NCBI GenBank assembly: GCA_964023205.1
Contig: OZ026842.1
Span: 33,554,992-33,618,991 of the forward strand
Direction: 5' to 3'
DNA: 64,000 nt
Source: Lutraria lutraria
Lineage: Eukaryota; Mollusca; Bivalvia; Venerida; Mactridae
The position numbers were made by a program, and so were the translations under genes. This document shows, in pieces, positions 13,178-26,400 of the stretch (its first letter is position 1; every line of letters begins with the position of its first letter). The notes under the pieces are model-generated. The model did no database searches, was not told the DNA's origin, and saw nothing but the letters and a program-made list of their open reading frames with translations.

Positions 13178-13186
13178 CACATATTC
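13178..13186. repeat. Left 9-bp target-site duplication of the 13.6-kb element
   Basis: CACATATTC directly precedes the left end ATGTGTGTGAAGTTGGCGG. The same nine bases directly follow the right end at 26760-26768. Confidence 0.85.
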
Positions 13187-13414
13187 ATGTGTGTGAAGTT
13201 GGCGGCCTAGCGGCCTAGCGGCCTGGCGGCGTGAAGTTGGCGGCCTAGCGGCCTAGCGGTCTGGCGGCGTGAAGTTGGCGGCCTGGCGGCCTAGCGGCCT
13301 GGCGGCGTGAAGTTGGCGGCCTGGCGGCCTAGCGGCCTAGCGGCGTGAAGTTGGCGGCCTGGCGGCCTAGCGGCCTAGCGGCGTGAAGTTGGCGGCCTGG
13401 CGGCCTAGCGGCTT
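13187..13414. repeat. Left terminal GC-rich minisatellite of the foldback element
   Basis: Six units of 38-39 bp start with GTGAAGTTGGCGG and continue with two to three copies of the 9-mer GCGGCCTAG or GCGGCCTGG. The C/T-versus-G variants differ between units, and the matching set is seen in reverse at 26598-26759. Confidence 0.85.
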
Positions 13415-15520
13415 AGAATTTTATACTCCCAATCGCCCAGAAATGCATCAGAATCACGTTCTATAAGCATTAGAAACTATTTTGGATGGAAAAAGTCGCA
13501 AAAAATCACTTTAACATAGGTATGAAATTTCGCCGAAAACTTAGTTTTTTCACCGACCCCAAAATATTTAACACCCAATCACTCAGAAATGTATCAGAAT
13601 CACATTCTACATGCATTAGAAACGATTTTGGACGGAAAAAGTCGCAAAAAATCACTTTTTCATAGTTACGCCGCTAGGCCGCCAACTTCACGTTTTCAGC
13701 GGCCTAGCGGCCTAGAATTTTATACCCCCAATCGCCCAGAAATGCATCAGAATCACGTTCTATAAGCATTAGAAACTATTTTGGATGGAAAAAGTCGCAA
13801 AAAATCACTTTTTCATAGTTACGCCGCTAGGCCGCTAGGCCGCCAACTTCACGTTTTCAGCGGCCTAGCGGCCTAGAATTTTATACTCCCAATCGCCCAG
13901 AAATGCATCAGAATCACGTTCTATAAGCATTAGAAACTATTTTGGATGGAAAAAGTCGCAAAAAATCACTTTAACATAGGTATGAAATTTCGCCGAAAAC
14001 TTAGTTTTTTCACCGACCCAAAATATTAAACACCCAATCACTCAGAAATGTATCAGAATCACATTCTACATGCATTAGAAACGATTTCTGACGGAAAAAG
14101 TCGCAAAAAATCACTTTTTCATAGTTACGCCGCTAGGCCGCTAGGCCGCCAACTTCACGTTTTCAGCGGCCTAGCGGCCTAGAATTTTATACCCCCAATC
14201 GCCCAGAAATGCATCAAAATCACGTTCTATAAGCATTAGAAACTATTTTGGATGGAAAAAGTCGCAAAAAATCACTTTAACATAGGTATGAAATTTCGCC
14301 GAAAACTTAGTTTTTTCTCCGACCCAAAATATTAAACACCCAATCACTCAGAAATGAATCAGAATCACATTCTACATGCATTAGAAACGATTTTGGACGG
14401 AAAAAGTCGCAAAAATTCACTTTTTCATAGTTACGCCGCTAGGCCGCTAGGCCGCCAACTTCACGTTTTCAGCGGCCTAGCGGCCTAGAATTTTATACTC
14501 CCAATCGCCCAGAAATGCATCAGAATCACGTTCTATAAGCATTAGAAACTATTTTGGATGGAAAAAGTCGCAAAAAATCACTTTAACATAGGTATGAAAT
14601 TTCGCCGAAAACTTAGTTTTTTCTCCGACCCAAAATATTAAACACCCAATCACTCAGAAATGTATCAGAATCACATTCTACATGCATTAGAAACGATTTT
14701 GGACGGAAAAAGTCGCAAAAAATCACTTTTTCATAGTTACGCCGCTAGGCCGCTAGGCCGCCAACTTCACGTTTTCAGCGGCCTAGCGGCCTAGAATTTT
14801 ATACCCCCAATCGCCCAGAAATGCATCAAAATCACGTTCTATAAGCATTAGAAACTTTTTTGGATGGAAAAAGTCGCAAAAAATCACTTTAACGTAGGTA
14901 CGCAATTTCGCCGAAAACTTAGTTTTTTCACCGACCCAAAATATTAAACACCCAATCGCTCAGAAATGTATCAGAATCACATTCTACATGCATTAGAAAC
15001 TATTTCTGACGGAAAAAGTCGCAAAAAATCAATTTTTCATAGTTACGCCGCTAGGCCGCCAACTTCACGTTTTCAGCGGCCTAGCGGCCTAGAATTTTAT
15101 ACCCCCAATCGCCCAGAAATGCATCAGAATCACGTTCTATAAGCATTAAAAACGATTTTGGACGGAAAAAGTCGCAAAAAATCAATTTTTCATAGTTACG
15201 CCGCTAGGCCGCCAACTTCACGTTTTCAGCGGCCTAGCGGCCTAGAATTTTATACCCCCAATCGCCCAGAAATCCATCAGAATCACGTTCTTTAAGCATT
15301 AGAAACTATTTTGGATGGAAAAAGTCGCAAAAAAATCATTTTATCGTAGGTACGCAATTTCGCAGAAAAAACATTTTTTTGCGACCCTGAATATTTAATA
15401 CCCAATCACTCAGAAATGTATCAGAATCACGTTCTACAACCGTAGGAAACTGTTTTTGAAGTAGAAGTCGCAAAAAACACTCTCGCGGCATCATAGTTAC
15501 GCCGCTAGGCCACTAACTTT
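13415..15520. repeat. Left arm: 306-bp tandem units (plus some half units)
   Basis: Unit starts (AGAATTTTATAC) fall at 13415, 13714, 13875, 14181, 14487, 14793, 15091 and 15244. Spacings are 299, 161, 306, 306, 306, 298 and 153 bases, so full units mix with half-length ones. A full unit is two related blocks (CCCAATCGCCCAGAAATGC and CCCAATCACTCAGAAATG as starts), each ending in a GTCGCAAAAAATCACT-like phrase, closed by a palindromic GC segment: GCCGCTAGGCCGCTAGGC, a spacer CAACTTCACGTTTTCA, then GCGGCCTAGCGGCCTAG. That segment folds into a 16-17-bp hairpin. Units near 15300-15500 are the most diverged, so the array decays inward. Confidence 0.85.
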
Positions 15521-15755
15521 CCTTCTTTCAGCTCTTAGAACTTATTTTACCATTAATGGTCGAGAAGCAAGTTTATTTAAACTAAATACATCTTATACAA
15601 TATCGAAAGCAAAATCGGGACAGATGAGTGTGTAAACTAAGACATATAATTTATCATCCAGAAATCAATTTTAACCACGGCGACACTTATCTATTATTTT
15701 AGTTTTCCGAAACGCTGGTTTTAGGTTTTTTTTGGTCTAGACTACTGATAAGTTC
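15521..15755. repeat. Left inner unique part of the inverted arm
   Basis: This stretch, containing TTTACCATTAATGGT, ATCGGGACAGATGAGTGTG-like sequence and TCTAGACTACTGATAA, reappears in reverse order and orientation at about 23145-23365. The match carries scattered substitutions and small indels, showing that the arms are inverted repeats beyond the satellite units. Confidence 0.75.
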
Positions 15756-15852
15756 ATGCAGAAACGTTTCAAGGTACGTAGCCGTGAATTATGTGTATTT
15801 AACTCATACATTTCGAAAGCGGCGAAGAAACATGCACAAATGTTCCGTTTTT

Positions 15853-15876
15853 GGCTTGGAGCTACGGCTCCAAGCC
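15853..15876. repeat. Perfect 10-bp hairpin with 4-base loop
   Basis: GGCTTGGAGC, loop TACG, then GCTCCAAGCC. It lies at the inner border of the left arm of the foldback element. Confidence 0.65.
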
Positions 15877-16060
15877 TATGTATTGTTTTCGGTTACGTTT
15901 GTTCCCTAGATGCTGGTAGATACAATACGAAAGCTGGGTACAAGTGCACAAAAATGTAAAGAGTCCGGCGATTGGTTGAGAGCTATATGCTAACAGTCCG
16001 GTGATTGGTTTACGCTAACTGTGTGAATCGGTATCACGTGACTTAAATCAATTATTTTAA

Positions 16061-16440
16061 TCATTACTGAAAGACATATTAGCGGAGGATTGTTCAAGAG
16101 AATTAAGTAAGCCCTTCTATAATGTAACTTGCGAAACGCTATTGCCGCTAATAATTTTGTCACGTGATCTTGATATACACATTTGCGAGTCCATTGTAAA
16201 ATCGGGGTGTTTCACTATAAATCGGCATGTTCCATCATCCGTTATGACAAATAAAGATAATATAATTTAACGCAGTCTCAATTTTTTTTGCTTTAATAGC
16301 TCTTTGTTTAATTATCAACATAATTGCTGAAAGTAATAAGCGGAGGATTAGTTAATTTAATGAAATACACCCCTACTATAATTTAACTTGCGAAACGCTT
16401 TCTCTGATGCAATTGTGCCGCCAATTCTGATGTTATTTAC
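16061..16440. repeat. Two diverged direct copies about 260 bp apart
   Basis: AGCGGAGGATTGTTCAAG and AAGCGGAGGATTAGTTAA begin near 16080 and 16340, and both are followed by a segment ending AACTTGCGAAACGCT. Each copy is about 80-110 bp and divergence is moderate. Confidence 0.6.
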
Positions 16441-16711
16441 GAGTGATTCAGAACGTTTTTTATTATGCGTATTTGTTTATTACCTGGATATAATCAATAG
16501 ATTTTAGGAAAATATTTAGTACGGCCAATTTTACACCACGCATGGGTCTTCTTTTTCTTGACATTGTTCTCTTCTCAACACGAACGAAGTTATAAGTAAT
16601 CCTATGCTTTATTTCGTGTTTCATCAATGTGTTTGTTCCATGTTAGATTGTTAGTTAGTAAATGAATTCCCAGGCAGTGCCCTCTGTTTATGCAATTCTA
16701 GTACCTACTAG

Positions 16712-16731
16712 CCCCCCCCCCCCCCCCCCCC
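16712..16731. repeat. Poly-C run of 20
   Basis: A simple homopolymer in the core of the foldback element. The exact length may be uncertain because such runs are error-prone in assembly. Confidence 0.8.
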
Positions 16732-17774
16732 AGTTTTTGTATGTGTCTTTGACGATGATACGTATACGCATTATATTGCAGTTCATCGTCAAACAAACTT
16801 GTTCTATAAAAGCTTACAGATAAACGACTCAAAATGAGTCGCGTTTGTTTTCCGCACATATTTCCGTAAAATTTGTGTACAGTACGATGAATTATAGTAA
16901 AATCTATCAACATGACCAAAAATATACCTTCAACGAGTGAAAGGTATCGAATATTTCGCTGATGTTTCAGACTACCTGTTGACTTTGAAAGAGGACAATT
17001 CCATAACAAAATGGTCAACAAGACGAATAAAATGAACCAATTTAGTTATGGTATCAGAACTAACTTTTATCAGCAACAACCAGCCAAGCCATTCCTTTTT
17101 AAAAGGAAACTTTATTTATTATGTTATATGCAGTAATCACGAGATCGATCCCAGTCCGCTCAAATGTGTTGATTTGGTAATGAAATAGCTTATGTGGTCA
17201 TTCATCACTACCTCTGATTCAAGTAGGGCAGATCTCATTCATTGGAACAATTATTTGCGCTCAGTAAGCGCCGGTCCCAACTCGCCATACTTTCAAGTGC
17301 GTGTTGTCTACTTGCATAAACGTGCCGATCCGAATGTTGTGAGTACCGGCTGCGGATTTACCCCAGTACTCACGTTCATCATACTTGCACGCACTTAAAA
17401 CATCAGAGTGAGAAGGGGTTCGGTTCGTAAACGGTACATGCAAGTACGGCTTCATACGATAACGTGAAAATCGCAAGACGATAGTACGTTGTAAGCACGT
17501 GTAACTCACCGCGTGTGCAACGTAAGATCTCGCAACCGCTAATGGCCAGACGGAATCGGAATTTAGAATTATTACGTATATTTATTTGTGATTAACATGT
17601 ACTGTCTACGAATTTCTGGATCACCCCTCGCATATTCCACGGTAGATAGGCCAATAACAAGGTCATTGATAGTACACAATCAGTTATTAGATGGCTAATA
17701 TATAGCTACTGAATCATACCCAACTTTCGCGGACATGCTGATTTGGAAAATCGATAATAATTTTACATTAAACG

Positions 17775-18165
17775 AAGAAGGGGATTTTCACTATAATCGT
17801 CATAACTTTTGTTCTACTTAAATTACGAAATTTGTACTCATCACAAAAGTTTAATTAATATTTTATCTTTCTAATGATGTATTTTCTATTATTTTAAATT
17901 AATGCTTTCTTCGACCCTTTTGCGTTTGAAAAAGACACCTATCGATTCCTTCTATATTCAATGTAAAAGCGTGAAACTGGTAGATTTTTCAATGAAAATT
18001 TGATGTTTTCAACATCATAACTTTTTTGGGGGAAATGTGATCAAATTTGTACTCGTTGCATTCGTTTTGAAAATTTAATTTCTTTCACCATGTAAAATAT
18101 TAAAACAATAAAATAATATCTTCTTCGACCCTTTTGATGATTTTTAAAGCTACCCCTTAGATTTT
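17775..18165. repeat. Two-copy direct repeat, period about 215 bp
   Basis: Both copies contain CATAACTTTT, then a segment with AAATTTGTACTC, then after about 110 bases CTTCGACCCTTTTG. A more diverged relative of the same order of phrases appears near 51530-51690 outside the element. Confidence 0.55.
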
Positions 18166-18504
18166 TTAAGTTCTATTCGTCAATCGTTCGGCAAATCTCG
18201 GATTTGTACGTACGTTTACGGAAACAACGTGCATTTGGCGATGATCATATCTGCTGATTAGGTATCCATGTATATACAGTCACAGCACGATGTATTATAC
18301 AGGGTAATAAAATTGAACGCGTTGAATCAAATTTTAGGATGATTGAGGTAGAAGACTAAAACATATTACAACATGGATGAAAATATAAGAATCTGTGAAA
18401 TATTTTACTTTACTTCCGTATAAAAAGCAAAATCGATATTTAAAATCCAATTTGTTGATATTATAAAAAAAATAACAAAATTAAAAGAATGAATTTCACT
18501 ATTG

Positions 18505-18812
18505 TTAAAGCCCCATTAGCTTTTTGGATGTTAAAATTGAAGTAGGTCTTATTTTACCTACATTGATATGAAACTGACTTTTACTTGCAATATAAACATT
18601 CGGATTTTTTTCTTTTTTAATCACAAAGTACATATAGAAATACGGCACAGTGTTTTTTAATCATGTTGCAAAAGAATAAGAAAAAGCATCTGACATCTAT
18701 TTTATGAGATGTGGCTAAAGAAAGGGATTATGTATATATTGTTTTAAAGCAAGTAATATGTATTTCTTATATTTTATTATTATTTCATCTATTGTTCTAA
18801 TGGGCCTTTAAA
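18505..18812. mobile_element. MITE family 3, copy in the foldback core
   Basis: Starts TTAAAGCCCCATTAGCTTTT and ends CTAATGGGCCTTTAA, an imperfect terminal inverted repeat. The interior follows the same order of phrases as 27041-27294. Non-coding. Confidence 0.6.
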
Positions 18813-19164
18813 TAGACGATGATATTTCATTAAATGAACTTTTTTATTAATTCATTTTTTATAATCTAAATATATCATTTTGGCATACGTCCACATGTCA
18901 CTTATAAAACATGTCATGAAATAATATAGATTACCTACTTTGTATATTTATTTTTTCAATGATGTGTATACAAAGGGTGGATAATGAAATCATATTTTTG
19001 AGATCCTTTTATATGGTAGCTAACTTTACCTGTTCATTTTATTTTTTATACGCATGCATCTCACATTGACTCATAAACAATTGGGCACCGAGTTATAGAT
19101 ATCATTTTATTTTCATATAATTAAGACGGATGGAAATTGCCATAAAAATTGCAGAAATTGAATG

Positions 19165-19395
19165 TACTGTTGTACACCCTGGGACCGTATTCACAAACGT
19201 TCTAAGTTTTCCGAGTTGAGAATTTTCTTTATCTTAAATTTTTTACTAAGACATAAGAAATTTCTTAGTCTTCATCTTAGATTTATTCTAAGCGTAAACT
19301 CGGACGGAATTATTCTTAGTTTGAAAAGAAATCTTAAGTTTTTAAAATTAACCGTTGTCAGGGGGTTTCCATGGAATTCCCATAGGTCATAACTT
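19165..19395. repeat. Internally repetitive TTCTTAG-rich stretch, possible dispersed repeat
   Basis: The stretch starts CCTGGGACCGTATTCACAAACG and carries several near-repeats of TCTTAGTTT, TCTTAGATT and TTTCTTAGTC. It resembles repetitive sequence rather than a gene; no second copy is present in this window, so its status is open. Confidence 0.3.
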
Positions 19396-21392
19396 ACAAC
19401 TGGCGATTAGTTTAACCTGTTATACACTTTCTCAATTTTACGGATACGTTTGGCATTTTTTTCAGCCACAGGTGACACAAATATAATTGTTGGTCATGTT
19501 TGCAGAATACAAACAGGTTCCTTACAAACAGTGTCACTGATATATCAATTCAAATTAATATGTTTGATATTATGTAATTTTTATTATTTTATGAAGTATG
19601 CAGTAATTCGGTAAAGTTCCAGCAACAGGAGTATCAAAAATACGTAACATTAGGGCGTCAGAACTCAAGTATCATTGATCACTCATGTTTTTAATTAATT
19701 CTTACTAAGAAATATGTATTTTGTTTACTGTCTGATATATTTCTGCTTGTCATATCATTACTAACAGTTAGGAGATTTTATAACAACAGAGGCTCAGTAT
19801 AGCTGTAGAATATTTCATCCATAACTGAACATTAATGGTTAATAACAAAAACATATTTCAGTTACGCAGCATTTATTTCAAATTCATACAAATGCATTTT
19901 ATAAAGTTTATTGATATCATTTACCTCACTGAATTCATATTGTCAAGGATACAATTACATGTACATGTTTACTGGTAGTTTTAAAATAACTTATACCTGT
20001 ATTATACTCTATTCAACACACTGCACAAAATAATAAATAAATTACAATTAATGATATACTAAAGTCACATGGAAGTACTTGCATGCATGTGACAACAAGA
20101 TGTAAACAAGGTAATAAAGATTTAAGATTATACAGTTGTCCTTTGATTTCATGTTCACATCAAACATTAATACAGCAAAACAGTTGCTGAATATGTTTGC
20201 ACTCAAAGTGTTCATGCAAAGCAATGTTTAAATATATTAAATGATATATGGTTTAAGGATATTTTAGTTCACATCGCTCTGCCCTTGTATGACAATTAAC
20301 TTGAACCAATGTCTATCCGAAAATCGTACAATATGCGCAAATAGTCAAATAACACGTACTTGTTGATTGTTCTGTCATAAAGTCCATATACCTACCTACC
20401 CCACTTTTAATAAGAAAATAACAACATTTTTTCACGCCTAATTGCAATCATGATAGTTTAATGTTGATTTAAGTAGTGCAAATAAATGTATTGTAAGCTA
20501 ATGTGATTATATGAAGAATAGAATCAAATTGCTATTTGACTGAGTATACAATAACAAAATTATTACTTGGATTCTTGAATTTTGTCTTTTCATGATATTC
20601 GTATTTGCAAAATTAATTTTACTGATGAAACAAATTAATGTCCATATTATACGTTTCTGTCCATTTTAATCAAGTAAAACGTACATAATAGTTGGGACAT
20701 GCTCAAATCTTATCAGAGATCGAAAAGTAATACAGTGATCGAAATATCGATTTTTGGATCAATTGAGATAACAGATTTTATCTGTTACGCGTGACTGACG
20801 TTATTTCTTTATGACCCCTAATAAAACTAGAATAACGCAAGCAATGAGGGTAACAATAGGTAGACTGTATGTAAACCCCTGAATTGTAGTTGTTTCCCTT
20901 GAAAATTGATCAGATACACGATAAGGCCATGTCCGCAAAAGTTGGACATGAGATACTTAAATTGATTCCCTATTTGATACATTTTTTAAGCAAGGCATAT
21001 ATGTGCATGTTAAATGCAAAATGTTAAGAATAAGACAGTTCATATAATATGATTAAAGAAATTAATAACTAAAAAAAAACACTGGCATTTGCAAATATTT
21101 GCGTCGCACACCAATACATATTTCCCACATCTACAATATTTACCTTCCTTGGTTTGAATTGGCGGTCATCTTGAAAGTCAACTTGCTTATGTGTTTAATA
21201 GAAAAAAGTAGTTACTAAACAACTCAATGTACAGAATATTAAGTTTGAAACCCATAAGCATATCAGATTACGAAAATGTGGTTGTCACTTATGAATAACC
21301 CATATATTGAATTTTATGGGATATATTACAAGCGACGCGGAGCGGAGCGCAGTGTTATGGTGCATAAAATTCAAATTATGAAGGATGACTGA

Positions 21393-21544
21393 TTTACAGT
21401 TTGTCTTAATTTCTGTATATACAGAAAGATAAGTGACGTATTTTTTCCATATCAGGTTTTAGCACATTTTATGCGATCTATTTTTCAAATATCAAATGAA
21501 ATGCGGAGATTTCATTGGACGAGAAATTAGGACAAACTGTAAAA
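21393..21544. repeat. Inverted repeat of about 150 bp
   Basis: TTTACAGTTTGTCTTAATTT at the left faces AAATTAGGACAAACTGTAAA at the right with one mismatch. A second small inverted pair, TTGAATTTTATG and CATAAAATTCAA, lies just before it at about 21307-21374. MITE-like; no target duplication identified. Confidence 0.6.
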
Positions 21545-22819
21545 CCTATCAAAGTTAGAGCTCTCAGCTTTTGGAATCATACTTCATAGACGAAACGCAT
21601 TTTCTATTTAAATGTAAATGGCATGATTCAATAAGATCTCATTATATTCTATTACATGGATATAACAAAATGCATCTATATAATATTTAAGACAGAACAA
21701 TTACTTAATTTCAGCAATGCCCTAATAATGAGAAACCCTTCCTTATTCATTCATAAAGTCGTCATTTTGTAAACATACGTGATAGTTAATCGTCAGCTTC
21801 ATCAAATAATCAGATTGTACTAACAATCAAATCTACTGTTTACTTAGTTATTGTGAAGTTAGCAATTGTTAAAACAGAAGGATCGTAATGGAACTAATGA
21901 AATCGTGCTATGTCGGTATATTCCGTAGCGCGATCGGCAAATATCGCCGTATACCGGCTAGTTTCCGAATAGCTATAATTTTTTACAATTAACTTTTACT
22001 TTCACTTCAAAACCTGTCATATAGTCCAACATCATGATATTAAGTTTGAATATAATTCACACCAATTATATAGAATTTCTGAAAAAATCCTAAACTACGA
22101 TTAATCAATCGATAGTTGTTTATGTCAGTTCATTTCTATTATCGATAGCAATTTTGTTCCGTGTATGGAACTAAAAACATGGAAAATAAAAAAAACTCTT
22201 CAAAACCAGATTATCACTAGGTCGATTTTAATTCGTTTCTAACACTGAAGTATGCATTTAAAGTGATATGTGGCCATAATCAAGATATATTATTAAAATG
22301 GGGCGTATTGAAGAGCTTTCCGGTATGTATTAAATCAGTAAATACGACGGTAACAATGCTTATTTTAGTACCGATGAATTCGGAAAAGTATAGGCTGGAT
22401 AATGGGCTACATAATAACTCGAAACATCTGATAACTTAGATAACCATCATGCTAGGTTGATGGAATTTAGCACATGAATATCAGAATATGTACATAAATA
22501 GATGGCAATATTGAGATTGTGTATGTTAATTCCTAAGCATGAATATCCATCAACTGTACAGTTCCTAATTTAGGATTTCTCCTAACAGTCATTGTTGTGT
22601 TGCGAGCAACACCAGTGACTAGTCTCATATGAAAAAATCGAGTTCCGACACTACATTCAGTACTTTGATTTTCTTATACGTTCTATTTTGTCTGAAGCAT
22701 AAGCATGTATTAACATAACGATTTCTTCTTTAACACGAAATTAGTGTACCTATTCACGTATTCAGAACACTTACTGAATGATAAATCTTTTATCTTCGTT
22801 CACGTACACATACACGTGA

Positions 22820-23144
22820 CCATTTTGCGACTTTCACTTCAAAAATAGTTTCTAAAGCTTGTAGAACGTGATTCTGATACACTTCGGAGTGATTGGGTGT
22901 TTAATATTCCGGGTTGCCGAAAGTAGGGTAGTTAGTGGCCTTGCGGCGTAACTTTGTTGCCGCGAGAGTATCTTTTGCGACTTTTCCCTTGCTTGTAGAA
23001 CGTGAATCTGATACATTATTTGACGATTGTGTGTATAATATTCCAGATAGCTAAAAAGGTGAAGTTTTCGGCGTAATGGCGTACCAGTATGGTGAAGTGA
23101 TTTTTTTGCGACTTTTCCCTTCCAAAAATGTTTCTGCATCAACT
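22820..23144. repeat. Degenerate arm units present only on the right side
   Basis: Two worn units contain GAACGTGATTCTGATACA, GTGATTGGGTGTTTAATATT and TTTTGCGACTTTT phrases of the arm satellite. They lie inside the unique part of the right arm and have no counterpart in the left arm, so the element is not symmetrical at its core borders. Confidence 0.65.
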
Positions 23145-23400
23145 TAGTTTATTTATCAGTAGTCTAGACAAAAAAACCCGTAAAACCTGCGTTTCGGAAA
23201 CTAAAATAATAGAGAAGTGTCGCTATCGCCGTGGTTAAAGTTGATTTTTGGATTATGAATTATATGTTTTAGTTCACACACTCATCTGTCCCGATTTTGC
23301 TTTCGATATTGAATAAGAATGATTTAGTTTAAATAAATTTGCTTCTTTACCATTAATGGTAAAACAAGTTCCTACAATATATATTAGGCCGCTCGATGAT
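23145..23400. repeat. Right inner unique part of the inverted arm
   Basis: Reverse-complement counterpart of about 15521-15755: TTATCAGTAGTCTAGAC, then TCCCGATTTTGCTTTCGATA, then ACCATTAATGGTAAA in mirrored order. Confidence 0.75.
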
Positions 23401-26400
23401 TGCTTGAGTATACGCGCCGAAAGAAGGGAAGTTAGTGGCCTAGCGGCGTAATTATGATGCCGTGAGAGTGTTTTTTGCGACTTCTCCATCCTAAATAGAT
23501 TCTTATGCTTGTAGAATATGATTCTGATACATTTCTGAGTGATTGGGTGTTTAATATTCCGGGTGGGTGAAAAAAATAAGTTTTCGGCGAAATTGCGTAC
23601 CTACGATGAAGTGATTTTTTTGCGACTTTTTCCGTCCAAAATAGTTTCTAATGCATGTAGAATGTGATTCTGATACATTTCTGAGTGATTGGGTGTTTAA
23701 TATTCCGGGTCGGTGAAAAAACTAAGTTTTCGGCGAAATTGCGTACCTACGAAAAAGTGATTTTTTTGCGACTTTTTCCATCCAAAATAGTTTCTAATGC
23801 TTATAGAACGTGATTCTGATGCATTTCTGGGCGATTGGGAGTATAAAATTCTAGGCCGCTAGGCCGCTGAAAACGTGAAGTTGGCGGCCTAGCGGCCTAG
23901 CGGCGTAACTATGAAAAAGTGATTTTTTGCGACTTTTTCCGTCCAAAATCGTTTCTAATGCATGTAGAATGTGATTCTGATACATTTCTGAGTGATTGGG
24001 TGTTTAATATTTTGGGTCGGTGAAAAAACTAAGTTTTCGGCGAAATTTCATACCTACGTTAAAGTGAATTTTTGCGACTTTTTCCATCCAAAATAGTTTC
24101 TAATGCTTATAGAACGTGATTCTGATGCATTTCTGGGCGATTGGGAGTATAAAATTCTAGGCCGCTAGGCCGCTGAAAACGTGAAGTTGGCGGCCTAGCG
24201 GCCTAGCGGCGTAACTATGAAAAAGTGATTTTTTGCGACTTTTTCCGTCCAAAATCGTTTCTAATGCATGTAGAATGTGATTCTGATTCATTTCTGAGTG
24301 ATTGGGTGTTTAATATTTTGGGTCGGTGAAAAAACTAAGTTTTCGGCGAAATTTCATACCTACGTTAAAGTGATTTTTTGCGACTTTTTCCATCCAAAAT
24401 AGTTTCTAATGCTTATAGAACGTGATTCTGATGCATTTCTGGGCGATTGGGAGTATAAAATTCTAGGCCGCTAGGCCGCTGAAAACGTGAAGTTGGCGGC
24501 CTAGCGGCCTAGCGGCGTAACTATAAAAAAGTAATTTTTTGCGACTTTTTCCGTCCAAAATCGTTTCTAATGCATGTAGAATGTGATTCTGATACATTTC
24601 TGAGTGATTGGGTGTTTAATATTTTGGGTCGGTGAAAAAACTAAGTTTTCGGCGAAATTTCATACCTATGTTAAAGTGAATTTTTGCGACTTTTTCCATC
24701 CAAAATAGTTTCTAATGCTTATAGAACGTGATTCTGATGCATTTCTGGGCGATTGGGAGTATAAAATTCTAGGCCGCTAGGCCGCTGAAAACGTGAAGTT
24801 GGCGGCCTAGCGGCCTAGCGGCGTAACTATGAAAAAGTGATTTTTTGCGACTTTTTCCGTCCAAAATCGTTTCTAATGCATGTAGAATGTGATTCTGATT
24901 CATTTCTGAGTGATTGGGTGTTTAATATGTTGGGTCGGTGAAAAAACTAAGTTTTCGGCGAAATTTCATACCTACGTTAAAGTGAATTTTTGCGACTTTT
25001 TCCATCCAAAATAGTTTCTAATGCTTATAGAACGTGATTCTGATGCATTTCTGGGCGATTGGGGGTATAAAATTCTAGGCCGCTAGGCCGCTGAAAACGT
25101 GAAGTTGGCGGCCTAGCGGCCTAGCGGCGTAACTATGAAAAAGGGATTTTTTGCGACTTTTTCCGTCCAAAATCGTTTCTAATGCATGTAGAATGTGATT
25201 CTGATTCATTTCTGAGTGATTGGGTGTTTAATATTTTGGGTCGGTGAAAAAACTAAGTTTTCGGCGAAATTTCATACCTACGTTAAAGTGATTTTTTGCG
25301 ACTTTTTCCATCCAAAATAGTTTCTAATGCTTATAGAACGTGATTTTGATGCATTTCTGGGCGATTGGGGGTATAAAATTCTAGGCCGCTAGGCCGCTGA
25401 AAACGTGAAGTTGGCGGCCTAGCGGCCTAGCGGCGTAACTATGAAAAAGTGATTTTTTGCGACTTTTTCCGTCCAAAATCGTTTCTAATGCATGTAGAAT
25501 GTGATTCTGATTCATTTCTGAGTGATTGGGTGTTTAATATTTTGGGTCGGTGAAAAAACTAAGTTTTCGGCGAAATTTCATACCTACGTTAAAGTGATTT
25601 TTTGCGACTTTTTCCATCCAAAATAGTTTCTAATGCTTATAGAACGTGATTTTGATGCATTTCTGGGCGATTGGGGGTATAAAATTCTAGGCCGCTAGGC
25701 CGCTGAAAACGTGAAGTTGGCGGCCTAGCGGCCTAGCGGCGTAACTATGAAAAAGTGATTTTTTGCGACTTTTTCCGTCCAAAATCGTTTCTAATGCATG
25801 TAGAATGTGATTCTGATACATTTCTGAGTGATTGGGTGTTTAATATTTTGGGTCGGTGAAAAAACTAAGTTTTCGGCGAAATTTCATACCTATGTTAAAG
25901 TGATTTTTTGCGACTTTTTCCATCCAAAATAGTTTCTAATGCTTATAGAACGTGATTCTGATGCATTTCTGGGCGATTGGGGGTATAAAATTCTAGGCCG
26001 CTAGGCCGCTGAAAACGTGAAGTTGGCGGCCTAGCGGCCTAGCGGCGTAACTATGAAAAAGTGATTTTTTGCGACTTTTCCCGTCCAAAATCGTTTCTAA
26101 TGCATGTAGAATGTGATTCTGATTCATTTCTGAGTGATTGGGTGTTTAATATTTTGGGTCGGTGAAAAAACTAAGTTTTCGGCGAAATTTCATACCTACG
26201 TTAAAGTGATTTTTTGCGACTTTTTCCATCCAAAATAGTTTCTAATGCTTATAGAACGTGATTTTGATGCATTTCTGGGCGATTGGGGGTATAAAATTCT
26301 AGGCCGCTAGGCCGCTGAAAACGTGAAGTTGGCGGCCTAGCGGCGTAACTATGAAAAAGTGATTTTTTGCGACTTTTTCCGTCCAAAATCGTTTCTAATG

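Larger units (their letters stand above)
15756..22819. other. AT-rich core of the foldback element, no transposase found
   Basis: Seven kilobases between the arms. Reading frames are short (the longest about 107 codons, at 16698-17021) and none shows a DDE, RT, integrase or helicase-like motif. The core holds its own smaller repeats: a hairpin at 15853-15876, two 260-bp-spaced copies at 16061 and 16322, a poly-C run at 16712-16731, a two-copy repeat around 17775-18165, a MITE-like copy at 18505-18812, and an inverted repeat at 21393-21544. These look like passengers or host DNA rather than an element-encoded gene. Confidence 0.6.

Noticed and set aside
13415..15520. Regular repeats with unique-looking intervening blocks, as in a CRISPR array
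   Set aside because: The whole unit repeats, including the supposed spacers; unit length is 306 bp, and the context is eukaryotic.
16698..17021. A 107-codon frame as a candidate transposon gene in the foldback core
   Set aside because: It starts in sequence bounded by a poly-C run coding for Gly, has no motif, and no splice context.
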